From: Lanius collurio
Taxonomy: Eukaryota > Chordata > Aves > Passeriformes > Laniidae
Direction: 5' to 3'
Length of the DNA: 64,000 nt
Assembly: GCA_020086605.1 (NCBI GenBank)
Contig: JACBWW010000028.1
Coordinates: 7,721,822 to 7,785,821, forward strand
The notes below the pieces were generated by a model. That model was not told where the DNA came from, made no database searches, and saw only the letters and a program-made list of their open reading frames with translations. Made by a program: the position numbers and the translations under genes. How positions within the stretch are numbered: the first letter of the stretch is position 1; each line of letters starts with the position of its first letter. Positions 32,401 through 46,352 of the stretch are shown here, one piece after another.

Positions 32401-35400
32401 GGTTTCCCCTGGCAGTGGAAACGATATAAACCCTCTCTTCCTTGTTGCTAGTAGCTATCCATGTTGTAATGCGGTGCTTACTCAGGTCTTTGTGCAGCTC
32501 CACTAAGGACTCCCTCAGACTTAAGGCTGATCTACAGAGCTTTCTGTAATGTCCAGGATATGCCTAAAATTCAGTACCTGCAGTCATAAAAGCCAGATTC
32601 AGGTGGTGATGGAGTCACCAAATCAACAAAATTTTTTACTGCTAACTGTGGGGGAAATTCTACCTCAGAAGTAGAGAGTATTGTACTGAGGAAGGGGAGT
32701 GCTCCCTGTTGCTCTTGATATAGTCCATGAGCTTCCAGGGAGCTCAGGGCAGTCCTAGTCCAGCATGTCTTTGCTGGAAATGCTGCATGACTTTGTGTAG
32801 TTTTGCTTTCATGTTATGTAACAAAGTGGGTCTAACTTGTGAAACGCCCTCTGAGCATGTCAGTAACATGCTCCTTTTTCTGGACTGTCCTGAAAGTTAG
32901 AGTTAAATCTAACATGAGGAATCACTGCATAGGGACATAGCAGCTAGGCCTACCTGAGTATATCTATGCCTCTTGCTTTCAGTCACTTTCATTTAATGGC
33001 TGAGGTTTTGAAGCCTTCTGACATGCATTTTTTTGTAAGTGCTTGTTGTTTTATAGGGAGTAACTGCTAATTCAGTTCATTTTTCACTTCCCAATATCCT
33101 TTCTGACGCACTAGATTTTTTAAACTATTAATGCTCTCATCACTGTTAAATCTGGAGAAAGGACAGTTTTGATGGCTTTGGTTGTTGAGGTACTCATAAT
33201 GAAGAAGGCTCCTTTGAAAGCAATGAGATGGCATTCAAAATCAAGCAAATACAAAGCCCAGAGTCCTGAAAGGAAAAATAACTTAGAAGAAGTCAGAAAT
33301 TTAGGACTACTTTAGCCAGAAGGAAGATGTGTGGAGAGGGGTGAATCCAAGAACAAACACCCTAATAATGCTATAAGAGGTTAACATTCAAGTGTTGGTT
33401 CAGAAGAGTAATATGATGTAAGCAGTGTATAATTCAGAGTCATGGCAAATTATATTTAAGAGGGACTTCCTTATTTTACTCAGTGGTATTACATTTCCCC
33501 TAATCCACAGCACATCCTAAGGGACAAATCCTCTTCCTTCTGCTGGGTATATTGACTCACACTGCTTCCCTGACATTTGGGCACTTCTTCATGGGGACGA
33601 GTGACAAGCCTGAGGAATTTTGCAGAAGTGCAGGTGCAAATTCCGTAGCATAGGACTGACTGTGCCCTAATATGCATTAAGATTTTGAGGAAAGAATGGT
33701 GAAGTGCAGTGTATGAGAATAGTACGGATGAGGTACCACCTCCATCTGCATCAGACAGCACAGGTTTGAGGTCAGAGTTCCGCCAGTCTCTTCCATCCTT
33801 TTGACTCCAACAGGGGTACCAAGATGACAAGAAAATGTTTGTATTTGTAGTAGACATATCTGAGCTGTGTCTACAATTTCTTGTGAAGTTATAACTGCCT
33901 ATGTTCCAAGAGACTAGGGAGAGTATGAAAGTCATGGCAATACTTTTAAAAAGGTAAGTGAAATGACCCGAGTAATTTTAGGTCAATCTTGCATTGATTT
34001 GTGGCCAAAAGATGGAATGTTTGAAAGATTGAAGCAGAATTAATGGCAGTCAATAGGGCTTAAAATAAAATAGGGTATGTCAAGTGTACTTAATTTAATT
34101 GCTTGAGATCATGGGTTTGATTGATTAGAAGTATACTGGTTTTCTTTGACTTCAGTTTTTTGGACACATGACAGGCTGCTGTTTTGCTTCCACAGCCTTG
34201 ACCATCATCTGCTTTAGGATTTCGTGGAGATTTCAGGTGTTGTCTGTAGTTTGGTAGCCTTCATGTGCATCTGCCTGAGCCTTGGCATGCAGCTGACAGG
34301 GATGCCATTTCATGTCATTTGCCTGTAAGTCACAGAGGCCTTCCCTGAGAACCCCAGCTGGCTGAGTGGCCTTTCAGAGTACAGCAAATCACAGCAAATT
34401 TTTCTTTAGCTACTATTGGTCATGAAATTGCAGTGTATTCTTCTGTCATCTCGTGTGGATGCAGTTACTCTTATAGGTTGTTCTGGTGACTCAGGTTACA
34501 CTAAATTTAGATGCTTTCACCATGAAATGGGTGGTGAAAATGTGTGAGGTTAGGAAAGCACTGTGAGAACATTTTGGAGTCTGATCAATGGCCCTACCAA
34601 GGGAGATTTATCAGCTTGGTGTCTAGCTTGCTTTCAGGGCATAAAAATCCTTTCTGGGGTATTGTATCTAACTCTAACTTCTGTCTGTTAATTAAAATCA
34701 ATGAGAGAGTGTAAAAAATCAAAGTGAGAAAATGCATGCCTTGAACAGTCCTATCAAGGGTTAAGGTAAATAAATGGTCAGTATTTGATAAGGAGTATGC
34801 CAGTTGGCTGGTGTCTTTCTGCAGATTATATGTAGGTTGACCTCAATTTTTAGCTTTCTGGCAGAAGACACTTGGTGTCCTTTTGTAGCTTCTGCTGTTT
34901 TGACTTCAATACACTTATGAACCGATCAAACCTACAGCAGTAAGCATCCACCAATAATTACAGAAGTACTCATCTTCTCAAGTCTGATTCTTGACTGAGA
35001 TGCCTAAGCTCATACTAAGATATGGATTATGTTAGACCCTCAGCTGTTATTTAGCACTATTATCTTCTCTGGGACTACAGCCATTAGCACCAGTTTGATT
35101 TTGCTTATAAGATGCCAGTTCATGTCATTTTAAGTCAAGCACTTGACTTAAAATTTCTCTGGTATCTACATTGAGAATCAAATGGAAAATTTTTATTAAA
35201 GCAGTCATCTCTGGGGAGCAAAAAGAATCCTTGTCTTCCCTCTAACTTCAGTAAACTATTCACATGCTGTTTCATAACATGGCTGACTAGATTTACTTGT
35301 CATTTTTCCCTGTAATTCAATGTTCAAATCCAAACATGACAAAAGGGAAATAAGTAATGGACCTTTTCTTATGCCCTAAACCTCCAAGCAGTACTTTTTT

Positions 35401-38062
35401 TTAAAACAGTACTTTGGCTATACCTAATGCTTTAGTATGGAATAGAAAAAAAATATATGAGGACAGTCAGCTGTTCTGTCAGCTCTACGAGGCCAGTATT
35501 TGAGACAGACAGAGGAGTACAAACACACAGACTCAAACTCTTTGAAAGGATAATATTACCTTTTGGAAGTGCAACTTGCAACACCTATCTTGACTGTGAA
35601 AAGTGCTGTATTCCAGTGAGATTCCTATAGAGATACTGAGCTAATGCATTGACTACAATTTTTAAAGCAGCAAGGAATCAGCACATGCCTAAAAGTTTTG
35701 CTGACTACGATTTTATTTGAAAACTTACCTGAATAGATTTAGGCAACTAAACCCTGTAAGATTTTTGCTGCTATTAAATCCATAGCAAAATATTATGTGA
35801 AAAATTCCATAACATATTATAACTCTGTCCTCTGTTCAGCATCTCTAAATTCTAAATGTCTCATGCTGCAGTAACAAAGAACAGATATCTGAATCTGTTT
35901 AATAAATTATAGTCTGAATTTTTTTACATATTTGAGTAGATATGCAAAATGCATATTCATTTTTCTAAACAAAAAGAAAATCAAATGTAGAAAACTGTGT
36001 AACTACACTATCATAAAATTTGTCAGTAGTTTGCTTAAAGAAGATAAAATTATACACTTTTAAGACCATCACATGTATTATCACTAGTCAGTCTTGCAAG
36101 ATGCATCTTCATTCATGGTACTCAGGAGAGTGCCTGATTTCATGATGATAATTTTCTAACTCAGGGCATATTTTGTATCTGAGCACTTTTTGTGAGAAGT
36201 TATAATATCTACTTATTCAAATCAGTGGCTATGTTTATGGAGAGAAGAGGACACCACAAAGAGCAGAGATTTACATCCAGTACCCCACAGAATGATTGAA
36301 CATGACTTCTGTACTCCTTTCTCTTGAAAATATGTTTGCCTGCTTGTCATGGCGGGCAGTCACTGTCTTTCGGCCAGTAAGTTCAATGCTTTATTCAGAG
36401 TAAAGTTTTATTTCTTCAAAGTTGTTAAAAGAACTTTCAGTATTCAATGATCTACATCTGTATCAAAGTCAGGTTCCTGATGGACAGCTCAGAGGAAAAA
36501 AAGCCCCTGGGAAGAGCTCTGCCAAACTCAGAGGTCTCTGGATTGAGTCTTCAGTGAGGGGAATGGCCAGAAAAGAGAAATGGCATCCTAGTTCTAATTT
36601 TGAGCGAAGAAAGCAGGTTACTAGGTCATACTAGTCAGCTATGTGATGGGAATTGCTCTTTCATGCTTTCTGGAGTTTCATACAGCTTTTTATCTAGGTT
36701 GTATGCACAATTCATGACCAGCTGAAACAAGTAAAGACAAAATTTAACAAACAAAATAAAAAGAACATCCAAATATAAAGACTATAACACTATAAGTGCA
36801 AAATAATAGATTAATACTATAATAGCAGAGGCAGTCATTCACTGATATTCATAGCTATAGTTATGAATATTAATAAACCCAAATAGCTGCATCTGTAAGT
36901 CAGACTCTATTTTTTAAAAAGGGATTTCTGTCATCAAAGACTGAATCAATATTCAGACATTGCAGGGTGCAACTGGTGAGACAATAACCAATGAACCCTT
37001 TTCAGGGTTCCTGAATGTCTACCTGATGATTGTGAAACATGTATTGGTTTGTCAGAACTTGGCTTATAAAAGTGAGAGGAAGGAAAAAAACAACAGGCTG
37101 CAGAAACCTGAGCTTTCAAAAATATTCCAGTACAGCAGAGGGAAGGAGGAAGGAGGGGATGGCAGAGGACTGTGGGTTTTGAGATACCCCCATATAGATT
37201 GCTGCAGAGCTCAGAGTCCTCTGGGAGATTTGGCAGCCAAAAAAATTGCTCCACTCTCCCCAGCAGAGGCCACGTCAATATGTGTCTGTGTAGAGCAGCT
37301 CAGGCAAGCAGCAGTCTGCCTGAGGTTATGCCTAAAACATACATGTGACAAAACATAGCAGAGTTGTCGGAAATAATGCAGCAGTGCGCCACAGACAGCC
37401 CAATTCTGCATGCATACCAGGCTTTGAATTTTGACAGATCCAAAACCGGCCCAACCTCATCCCATTGCCTGCTACAGGTTTGTATTTGTGGCTAGAGGCC
37501 CATTTAACTTATAATTCGATGGGAATCAAATAGGTCCTTTGGAACATTTCAAAGAGTAAGCCTTTATAGCTGGGAAAAAGAAAAATCTAAAGAAAAAAAC
37601 ATGAGCTGAAAGAAATTTCCCTGGCTCTCCGCAGAACTGGAACAATTGTAGTGAAAGATATTGGGTATTACATCCATCTCAATAGACCAGAACTGAAACC
37701 TATAAATGAACATTTAAATCTTTGCAACTATAAGCCAACCACTTCAATTAGAAAGTCTCATTCGTCTCCAGGCAAAAGTTTCCCAGATCCTAGAACCTCT
37801 ATTTCTTTCCCCAAACAACTGCTCCTTTAAAGCTGTGTCATATCAAAAGGGATATCTGCCAGGAACTGCCTGTGAAAAGTGTGGGTACAGAGCAAAGCAG
37901 GAGTAATTTAACAGGAATGCTGTGCTGTGAGCTGAAGAACTGATGTGATTGGCACTGCCTGATGTCCCTGCCAGCACAGGACAGGTCAGGTGCCTTGTTT
38001 CTGCCGTGGTTATCTGAATCTACTTCATGGACTTTGTACTCAGCTTTTGATTTTTATCTTAT
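29441..38062. other. Intergenic, gene-free tract
   Basis: About 8.6 kb of AT-rich sequence with a poly-T run (30390-30404). No exon, RNA gene or bounded mobile element was recognised. The largest open frame (33489-33935, minus, 148 codons) has no recognisable domain. Confidence 0.6.
30390..30404 (+). repeat. Poly-T tract (15 T)
   Basis: An uninterrupted T run after a pyrimidine-rich lead, followed by more T/A-rich sequence to about 30425. Confidence 0.9.
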
Positions 38063-38490
38063 TGTCCTGGTTCTGGCCCTGACAGGGTTAATTTTTGCAG
38101 TAGCCAGAAGAGGGCATGGCCAGGACGTGGAGGTTATTCTATACCACCTCACATCATCGCCAGGGGCAGGGGAAATGGAGCGTGATCCTACCAGCAGAGT
38201 GAAAGTGACTGCAGTAGGGTGGCAGGCAGGCTCTGAAAGAAGCATTTTGCATGTGAATCACTCTCTCTTTTTTTCTATAGCTTTTTTTATTGGTATTGTT
38301 GCTGTTAGCATTGGTTTCCTCATCTCATTGCTGCTTCCAGTAAGTTGTTCTTATTTCAGCCCGTGATCTTCACCTTTTGTGCCTTCAATTCTCCACCCCA
38401 GACACCCGCAGGGGCAGAGGAAGGGGGAGGACGGCATCATGGTTTTAGTGGGAGCATGAAATTGGAGAATACCATTCCCAAACCACAACT
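38063..38490 (+). mobile_element. Solo ERV LTR (428 bp), sense
   Basis: It begins TGTCCTGGTTCTGGCC, GGGTTAATTTTTGCAG, AGCCAGAAGAGGGCATGGCC, closely parallel to the minus-strand start of the LTR at 17584. It carries the shared 3' blocks TTGTTCTTATTTCAGCCC, TGATCTTCACC and TTTGTGCCTTCA. It ends near AAACCACAACT. Flanks CTTAT (38058-38062) and CTTCT (38491-38495) differ by one base. No internal retroviral sequence is attached. The open frame across it is not a gene. Confidence 0.75.
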
Positions 38491-40338
38491 CTTCTAACAA
38501 GCTAAATGTGTCAGGAATACGCCTAGTAAAATAAACATGAAAGTTTGAGAGTTTACCTAGCCAACTATTACATTCAAACTGTGATTAATTTGTCCAAAGT
38601 AAATTTGTTTTTTGGGTATTTTCCTCCTCCACAAATAAACAATAAATTTGTTGTTATCATTCACATTGTTTCCCCTAGGCAAAGAACACTAAAACAGTAT
38701 ATAAACATTAACATTTGTGTACGACCTGCTTCAATATCCTACTGTGAAACATAGCCAACCACAGAAACATTTCAGGCTTGATGCCTCAGCCTTGAAAAAA
38801 TTTAAATTTCCTATCCTTTCTTAACAGAGTAATCCCATTCACCTGAAAAAAAGGATGCCAGTTTAATAGTAAAAATTTGCTACTTAAAGTGTTTTTTGGC
38901 ATAAAATCTTGCTTTATTGCCATTTTAAAAAATGCTACTTTAGGAAATGGACTAAAGAAAAATGTCACATTTTGGACTCTTTTATGAGTGTTCATTTTTG
39001 TAACTCTGTTCTGCTGATGCTTTCTTGATTTATGCTGTAACTTAGAAATGCAGCAGTGCTAAGGCAGTATGGTCCAGGACAAATGACCAACAAAGACTAG
39101 AAGTATTTCAGCATAATTTTCATGCTTTGAAATGAGATAGTGCTTGCATGCAAGGCTTGGTAAAAAATATTTTCGGAATATCTCTGTGGCCTTTCATGTT
39201 TTAAGAGCCACATGTTATTAATTATTTTATTAAGAATTTTTTCTCATTTTTTTTGTAGTCTCTATTGAGATATTATGTATTTTCTTAAGCATCTCAAAGC
39301 TTTAAGCAGAGAAACACAAGGGGGCACTTGAGTCCGCTTATTTATTCATAGAAACCGGCATCAAGGAGAATCCTCTCCACTGCTGTGACCCCTTGAAGAG
39401 ATAAACCAACAAAAACATAGCTTTACTACTCACCTTGCTCATCCAACAGAATAAAACTAAGGACCACTTGTAAAACCGCTAGAGGTGGTGAACTAGACAA
39501 ATGAGAGAATTGAAGAATGTGTGCTGTGCCTTGGGAAGGGAATTTGCCTGTTGTTAAACAGCTGGTGATCTCTTCTCTTTAAACTGAAATACTGGGATTA
39601 AGCACAGGCAGTTATAGGTGATTTGTAAAAAACACCCTAAAGAAGGTTTTAAAAAATGATGCTGATTAGGTGACTTGCTTCTTTTCAGGTCTAAATCAGG
39701 GAGTACTAAAATTCTGGAAATGTAAGCACATTAAATATGAAATCAGTTTTTTTTCTTAGACCTTTTTAGTGAAACTTTCCTTCAGCACAAAGTTGAAGAC
39801 AAAGTTCCAGGAACAGTCATTCTGCAGTGGAAGTTCTTCTTAACCTCTGAGCTGGACAGTGATTATAAAAATGGGTTTATTCCAGCCAGTGAGTCTATAT
39901 TCATCTGCAGGATGTCTGCTACAGTCATCAGTTGATGCATTAAAAAAACCCCAATCCTGTAAGAGGGTGCCAGGATAATGGCAGTAACCTATTTTCTCAA
40001 GGACCAAAAGTTTCATTTTTGTGCTTGTAATGAGGTACTGCCAGCAGCAGCACACAAACAGAAGATACCTTTAACCCACCAAAAACTTTATGATCTTTGC
40101 TGTCCAGTGGATTTCACATGTATTTTATTTTGTCTCTCTTTCTCGTACCCATTTTCAGTCTTTGTTATTTTGGGGGGTATTTCAGGTTCCTTGAGGTTCA
40201 GTTGTCCTTTATTATGACTCTGTCTGGACAGGGACACTTCACTGATAGCAATATTCCAAGTCCTCATCCTTTCTGTGTCTTCTGTATCTCACTACAAAAA
40301 TATACTTTTCAGGGTAGTAGCTGGGCAGACTCATCTTA
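38491..40338. other. Intergenic between two solo LTRs
   Basis: About 1.85 kb of AT-rich unique-looking sequence separating two related LTRs in opposite orientation. Because of that orientation it is not a proviral interior, and no gag/pol-like frame was seen. Confidence 0.7.
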
Positions 40339-40947
40339 AGTATTGCTGTGGTTTTAAGCCCAGCTGGAGATAAAACACCACAAGCCATTCCTCAAGCTCC
40401 CCCTCTCTTCTGCACCACCCCAATGGAATGGGAAGGAGAATCAATGTAGATCTTGTATGTTGAGATAAGAACAATTTAATAATTAAAAATTAAATAAAGT
40501 ACAATAATAAGGGATACTACTGCTACTACTGCTACTACTAATCATAATAATGGAAAAAACAAGTGATGCACAACGCAATTGCTCACTGCCCACGGACAGA
40601 TACCTGACCCCCTTTCTGAACCCAAATTGGCTGAGCTTCTGGGCTTCTGGGTGACTCCACCCAATTTATGTACTGGGAATAATGTTCTGTGGTATGGAAT
40701 GTCCCTTTGGCCAGTTTGGGCCACCTGTCCTGGCTAAGCTCCCTCCTGGTTTGATGTTTTTTTGCATAGCTCCTCACTGGCAGAGCATGAGACAAGGGGA
40801 AAAAGGGTCCTTGACTTTGGATTAACATGACTTAACAAAACACCAAAAAATCTGTGTGTTATCAGCACCATTCTCATTCTGAATCCAAAATACGGCACTG
40901 TAACAGCTACTGAGAAGAAATGCCATAGCTGAAGCCAGGACAAGTAT
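40339..40947. repeat. 5-bp target-site duplication AGTAT
   Basis: Identical AGTAT immediately outside both LTR ends. A 5-bp duplication is one of the lengths expected from retroviral integrases. Confidence 0.88.
40344..40942 (-). mobile_element. Solo ERV LTR (599 bp), antisense, perfect TSD
   Basis: The + strand ends are TGCTGTGG and CCAGGACA, that is TG...CA. They are flanked by identical AGTAT copies at 40339-40343 and 40943-40947. On the minus strand it starts TGTCCTGGCTTCAGCT and carries TTGTTCTTATCTCAAC, matching the 3' part of the LTR at 38063. An internal triplet-rich segment (TACTGC/TACTAC) sits at about 40515-40545. It is a complete LTR with no proviral interior. Confidence 0.88.
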
Positions 40948-43900
40948 TTAATTGCATAGTTACCTACCACAAGGTGTTGCATGCCTTGTTAGGCCATGCT
41001 GCTGAGGGGCTTTTCACCCATCACCAAAATCCCTGGGCTCAGGCCTCCTGCAGTTTGGGTACATTTCTGTCTGGATAATAGCACTCACTCCTTGTAGACA
41101 TATTATTGTTTCTCAATTTGATTAGATTTATTGACAAGGAAGCACTGAGTGTTTGTAGAAGAATTTCACCCTTTTCTGGCTGCTTGCCAGGACCTACCAC
41201 ACTGCCAAAGGTTATTTTGAGGACCAGAAGGGAAGACAATTTGACAGGAGCTCAAAGGAACTAGAGGCTCAATTGCATAGGGTGCAGTGGATTGTCTCTC
41301 ATCAGTTCTCATTGGTATTGCTAGTTGCTTGGCAATGACTGAACAAATATGAAAGTGATATCACACAAGCTCTTACTAGTTTAGATTCCCCAGCCTTGTA
41401 CTTAACCTAATTTGTTGGACATGTGCTTGATGTGTCTTGAACATAAGTCTATTCATTGAGAAGCTTGTTTCCTTAGTTAAATTTGTAGAGACACGTGAAG
41501 GGACTGTCTGAATGATAAAGGCTGCCACTTCAATTCCTAGTGTCAGCTATGTTGAAGCTGCATCATACATCAAAACAGCAGTATGGCATGCAGTGTATAT
41601 GACTGAAGAATTCCTGGGATATTAAGCAGGGCATGGTCAAAGAAAACTATAAACCAAATAAAAATACAATTTTTTTTCATCTTCACACAAGAAATACAAA
41701 TAACAGGCATACAAGCAAGGCACTGAGTATTATATTTTTCACAGATGAATGTTTCAGAGATAATTTGTTATTTTTTTTAATAATTATCTCTCATATGTAA
41801 TAAACCACCTCTTTGTATATGTTTGTAACCATCTGTGGAAAAGATGCTAAATTTCCTAAGGCACAACACTGACCTGAAAAATTCTTTTGAGTCTGTGAGA
41901 TTCAATCTAGATTTATTTTTAATATTTATTAAGTGAGTGGCCAAGACAAAGTTTTTAAATGGAATATCACAAAGATGATAAAGATACACCTGGAAGGAAT
42001 AATTTTTAAATCTATATGATCAAAATTAATTAGAATTCCCATGGGTCATGGGGTGTTTTGTTTAAGCATTCTAAACTTGGCTGAGAATCTCCTAGTTAGT
42101 TAATTAGGGCTGAATTGCCAAAGGCCGGAGTGAGTGAGGCAGAGCCATGGCCCTGAGCTTTGAAATGACAGGCAGGGTGATGTATGTTTCTATGGCACAT
42201 TTCTTAGTGTACAGTTAGGTTGAAAACCAGCTAATATACACTAAGTACTGTACATATAATACAAACATATACACTATATATCCCCATTACAACACCCAGA
42301 CACACAGAAAATATGGTAATGCATATATATACTATATATGACATAATATTTTAGCTGTAATGCTACTGTGCTTTTTAGTGTCAGACAAATGAAAAAAAAG
42401 CAAAAAGCCAAAACCATTTTGTAAGTGATGCTCTGGATGGTAACAGCTTTTGTAATGCAGCACATTTACTTGGCTCACAGATCATCTCAGTCAACTCTGC
42501 ACAGCTACAGGGGATTAAGAAAGATGTGGATCTAGGTAGAGATGCTGTAGCATGCTGTTGTGTACAAAGATTGTATTAACAGCAGACATATGTCTAAATA
42601 TGTTCACATTTTCATGCTGGTATTAAGAGTGGCCGGTGTGTATTAGTTATTAAAATGTACTTAATTTGTCTTGCAAAATAAATGATAAACAATTCATCTT
42701 GTTTCATTATAAAAATGCATACATGAAGAGTTTATGACTAGAAGTATAACTTGAATCACTGGTAAAACATTTGTATTTAGATAAAATTGCTTTCAATTTT
42801 TCTTTGAAAAATGGGTGGGATTGCTTTTCTCCATCCTTTACAAGATGATGGAATTTCATTTATACAAACTGCTGATGCTTTGAGATCTAACAGAGGCATG
42901 GGGTATTTGCAAGTGATGAGGGCAATGCTTGCTGATGCCTACCTTTACAGTCCATGAACACTTGTGTTTTGCTGTTCCTCTGCTGTATTATCAGCGGAAC
43001 TGCTGCTGGCCTTTCCCTGTAGGCTTTTCCCTTCCTCGAGGAGCTGTTAGAGCTACTCTGCAGGAGAACTTGAGGCTGTTAAATTTCTGCTTTCCTGTGT
43101 GAACACAGTTATATCAATGGGCAGGAGGCATGCTAAGAGCACCCTCTGTTTCAGCCTTTTCTGATCTCTGGCTTGCTCTTTCTTGCTCTTTTCAGTAGTT
43201 GCAAACCTCTTGGTTCACTGAAGGGAGACTTAGTGAAATTTGAGAGGAAGCCAGAGAGCAGCTAAAAGGCCAGGAACCAGCATGGCCAGCAATTGCAAAA
43301 AACTAATTTATTTCTCTGACTCTGTCACCAGTTAGCTGTGTAACCTTGAGGAGGTTGTTTTTATCACATTGCCTCTGAGACAATGAAAAATCGAAGGGGG
43401 CTGCAGAGCTGCTGGCTCAAGAGATGATAGCACAAACTCTTGAGCAGAGCCCGGCGACGGCTATCACTGCGCTCCTCGGGCAGCACAGACACCCTGCTGA
43501 TGGCTGGAGCAGGCGGTGGGGAGCTCAGAGCAGGGCTGGTGTTGGTCAGCTGCAGCTCGCAGCAGTGCAGCCCTGTGCCAGGAGCCCCTGGCAGGGGGAC
43601 CTGTGGTGAGCAGCTTCCCTTGCTGAGAGAGTGTAGTGCAGGTCGTGCAATTAATTATGCCCAGGGCAACTGACACAAAGCAGTAGGCTTAAAAAGCAAA
43701 CCACTGATGCTTACTCAAGTTCCGACAGCATCGCCACACCACATCTGAGAGTTACCTGTAGATGACACAAGTGCCAGGGGTAACAACCTGACAATTATTG
43801 CAAACATTTTCTACCTTTGCCTCACTGGTTAACATATGATCCTCTAAAAGCTCTGGTAGCAATGTGTTTTGCTGCTGCTTTGCACTTTCACTGGGGTGTC

Positions 43901-46331
43901 CCTGACCAAAGATGATTACTAAGACACTCATTGCCTTTTCTGAGTTGCCTCCCTGTGAGACCTGGGGAGCAGGGGGCCTTTCCTCTGCCTGGCCCTGCAG
44001 TCATGCCCCCCGCTTTGTGCACCCTCTGGTACTGACACAGCAGTTGGGAGAGGTTTGCTTCCTCTAGAGAAGAGCCATAACCTCAGCAGCTTGGCACACT
44101 CTTTTAGGATTCCTTGGAAGACTGCAATTGGATAGATGACACTGCCATTAGCTTTCAGCTAACAAAATCAAAGTGCTCATAATTTATCTTCTTGGTAGCA
44201 AGGCCATCTGAATGAAATCATGTATCAGTGTATCTGAGCTATACTTTTCTTAAAACCCAGAGGAGGAATCAAAACCACACAGGGGTCTTCTGCTGGGTGC
44301 CAGGAAATCCAGCCAGGCTAAGGAGGGCTGGGCTCTGGCCTTCTCTGTGGGATAGAGGGGCCAGCAGAGCCAGGAGGAGGGTCATGCTATGTTCTGAAGG
44401 TCTTTAATTGGGTTCTGGTCCTGTCTTCCAGGTTGCATTGGTCTGTTTGGGTGGGGACAGCAAGGAAAGCTGCTGGCACAGGGGAAAGTGAGGGATGGGG
44501 GCTGGGACAGCACACTCCCTCACACTTCCAGAGGAGGAAGAGGTAGAAAACTAGTCTACTTCCTCTGTGTAGAGAGACAGCTACTTAAGTCACTGCCACC
44601 AGTCAGGATCAGTTGCCTGAAAAACAGACACCAATTTTGCTGGTTAATGGCTTATTACAAAGCCTTTCAAATGCTGACTTTTCCTCTAAAGAAAAATAAT
44701 AAAAAAACCAATGCAAAGAGGTAGATACTTGCTCTGAGAAGGAAGTCCTGCAGTCTTAAGGTAGATCACAAAAGGAGAACAGAGCCTTGACTGTCTTGGA
44801 GTCACATTGGCAACTGGGGAAACACTATGAAAGCTGAAGGCACCAAGCAGTCAAATGGTCAGAGCATTGTAATTGTACACTAAACACGAACCTTGTGTCA
44901 TGTTTGTACAGAGAATCAACTTTCCACAGGCATATGCGTGATGACAGCCTGTCGTTCCCAGCAGAGTTGGAAAAGTTGGTGTCTTAACTCTTCACAGCAT
45001 TGTTCAGAAATTCAGAATAATAAGGTATTTTCACTCTTTGTAATTTCTTCCTTCTGTTTGCAGTTTTCCCCACATAATCTTCCTGACCTTTCTCCTTTTT
45101 TCTCTGCCACTGGTGGTAGGCAGGATACATATAGAAGAGTACTTTACAATACATAAATAATAATTTCTTCAGCACGCTGCTGAGTCAAAGCAGGCACTGT
45201 AGTGTTCATTGAAAAGGCTGGGGACCTTTGCTGGTTATTAAATGTATGTGCATGCCACTCTATGCCAGTGGGCTGCTGCAGTGGCTGCCCAGACAATACT
45301 GTCCTACCAGGTCAGCTGGGAGCCTGGAGAGCTTTGCGGGGGCTTTGTTAGTGCTGAGCAATGCAGTGTGTGGGGAACCCACGCACTTTACTGTTTTGCT
45401 AATGGTTACTTGTTTAAAAGAACAGCTTTTGAAAACTAGAATTTGCAAATGGGGGTTCGATTTTGTCAGGACTGCCATTACCTTCTGCATCAATTGAGTA
45501 GTAACCAATTCTGAATAATATGCTTATCAACATTTATCTACTGAGTGGCAGAGCTAGAAATGAACAGGGTTTTGGCAGGATAATAGATGGGTTCTTGTGA
45601 GTAAACCAAAGGCTTTCCACCTGCTGGTAGGTATCTTGTTCCAGAGGGCTATTTCTTACTGACCTGCCACTGAGCAATGTGGATGGCAGTACTTAAGCAC
45701 TAAAATTATCTTTAATTTGAATCACCAGGATCTTGTTCAACTTGTACCACAGGGGCAGTGAAGGTATAGCAATTCAGCTCACAAAACCTGAATGGCCAAC
45801 ACTTGAAGTTGGCACTGACCACAAAGACAGATTCCCTTCTCATGCAGAAGTCCTGCTGCATGACTCATCTGGGGCAAACAGGCTTCAAGTATACTACCTA
45901 GAGCAAAATGTAAAGTGTGGGGTGGAAGGTTCCATACTGCTGCATCACAACCTTCTGGACATGCAGATTTCCTCTCAGAAATAGAACTTTTCTGGCTAAT
46001 TCTCAAGTAATTGTCTTGACTGATGTCACAGCATTGCTTTTCTCTAAATAAATGTCCTCCATAAGTGAGTTAGATGAGTACTCCAGGTCTTACAACTATG
46101 AGGTTCCTGATCTTGATGTTTTCTCATATCCCTGAAGTTTTGTTTATGAAGACTATCATTAACTATGATTAACTTGTTATCCCTCTATATAACTGATGTT
46201 TTCAGGACTGCCCATGTTGTTCTGGGTCAATTCCAAAGGGATTGCAGTGAGCTGTTCAGTGACAATGGTGAGGGGAATTTAAACTTACCATTTTGTAATG
46301 CGAAGTGTACAATAAAAACCATCTATAACCA
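40948..46331. other. Intergenic, gene-free tract
   Basis: AT-rich, with a modest GC-rich patch at about 43430-43620 and another at about 44290-44540 that lack the CpG density of the 27 kb island. A TATA-rich stretch lies at about 42230-42345. No gene was recognised. Confidence 0.6.
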
Positions 46332-46352
46332 ACTATAACCCTTGGTTATAGT
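46332..46352. repeat. Perfect 9-bp inverted repeat, 3-nt loop
   Basis: ACTATAACC, loop CTT, GGTTATAGT. A perfect but short hairpin in intergenic DNA, next to a further TATAACC copy at about 46324. Confidence 0.85.

Noticed and set aside
33489..33935. 148-codon minus-strand open frame
   Set aside because: No domain, no splice sites that make sense, and no conservation information available.
43430..43620. Second CpG island
   Set aside because: It is GC-richer than background but CpG dinucleotides are sparse compared with the 27 kb island.
45733..45984. 83-codon plus-strand open frame of balanced composition
   Set aside because: No recognisable motif or partner exon; length is within chance expectation for a window this size.
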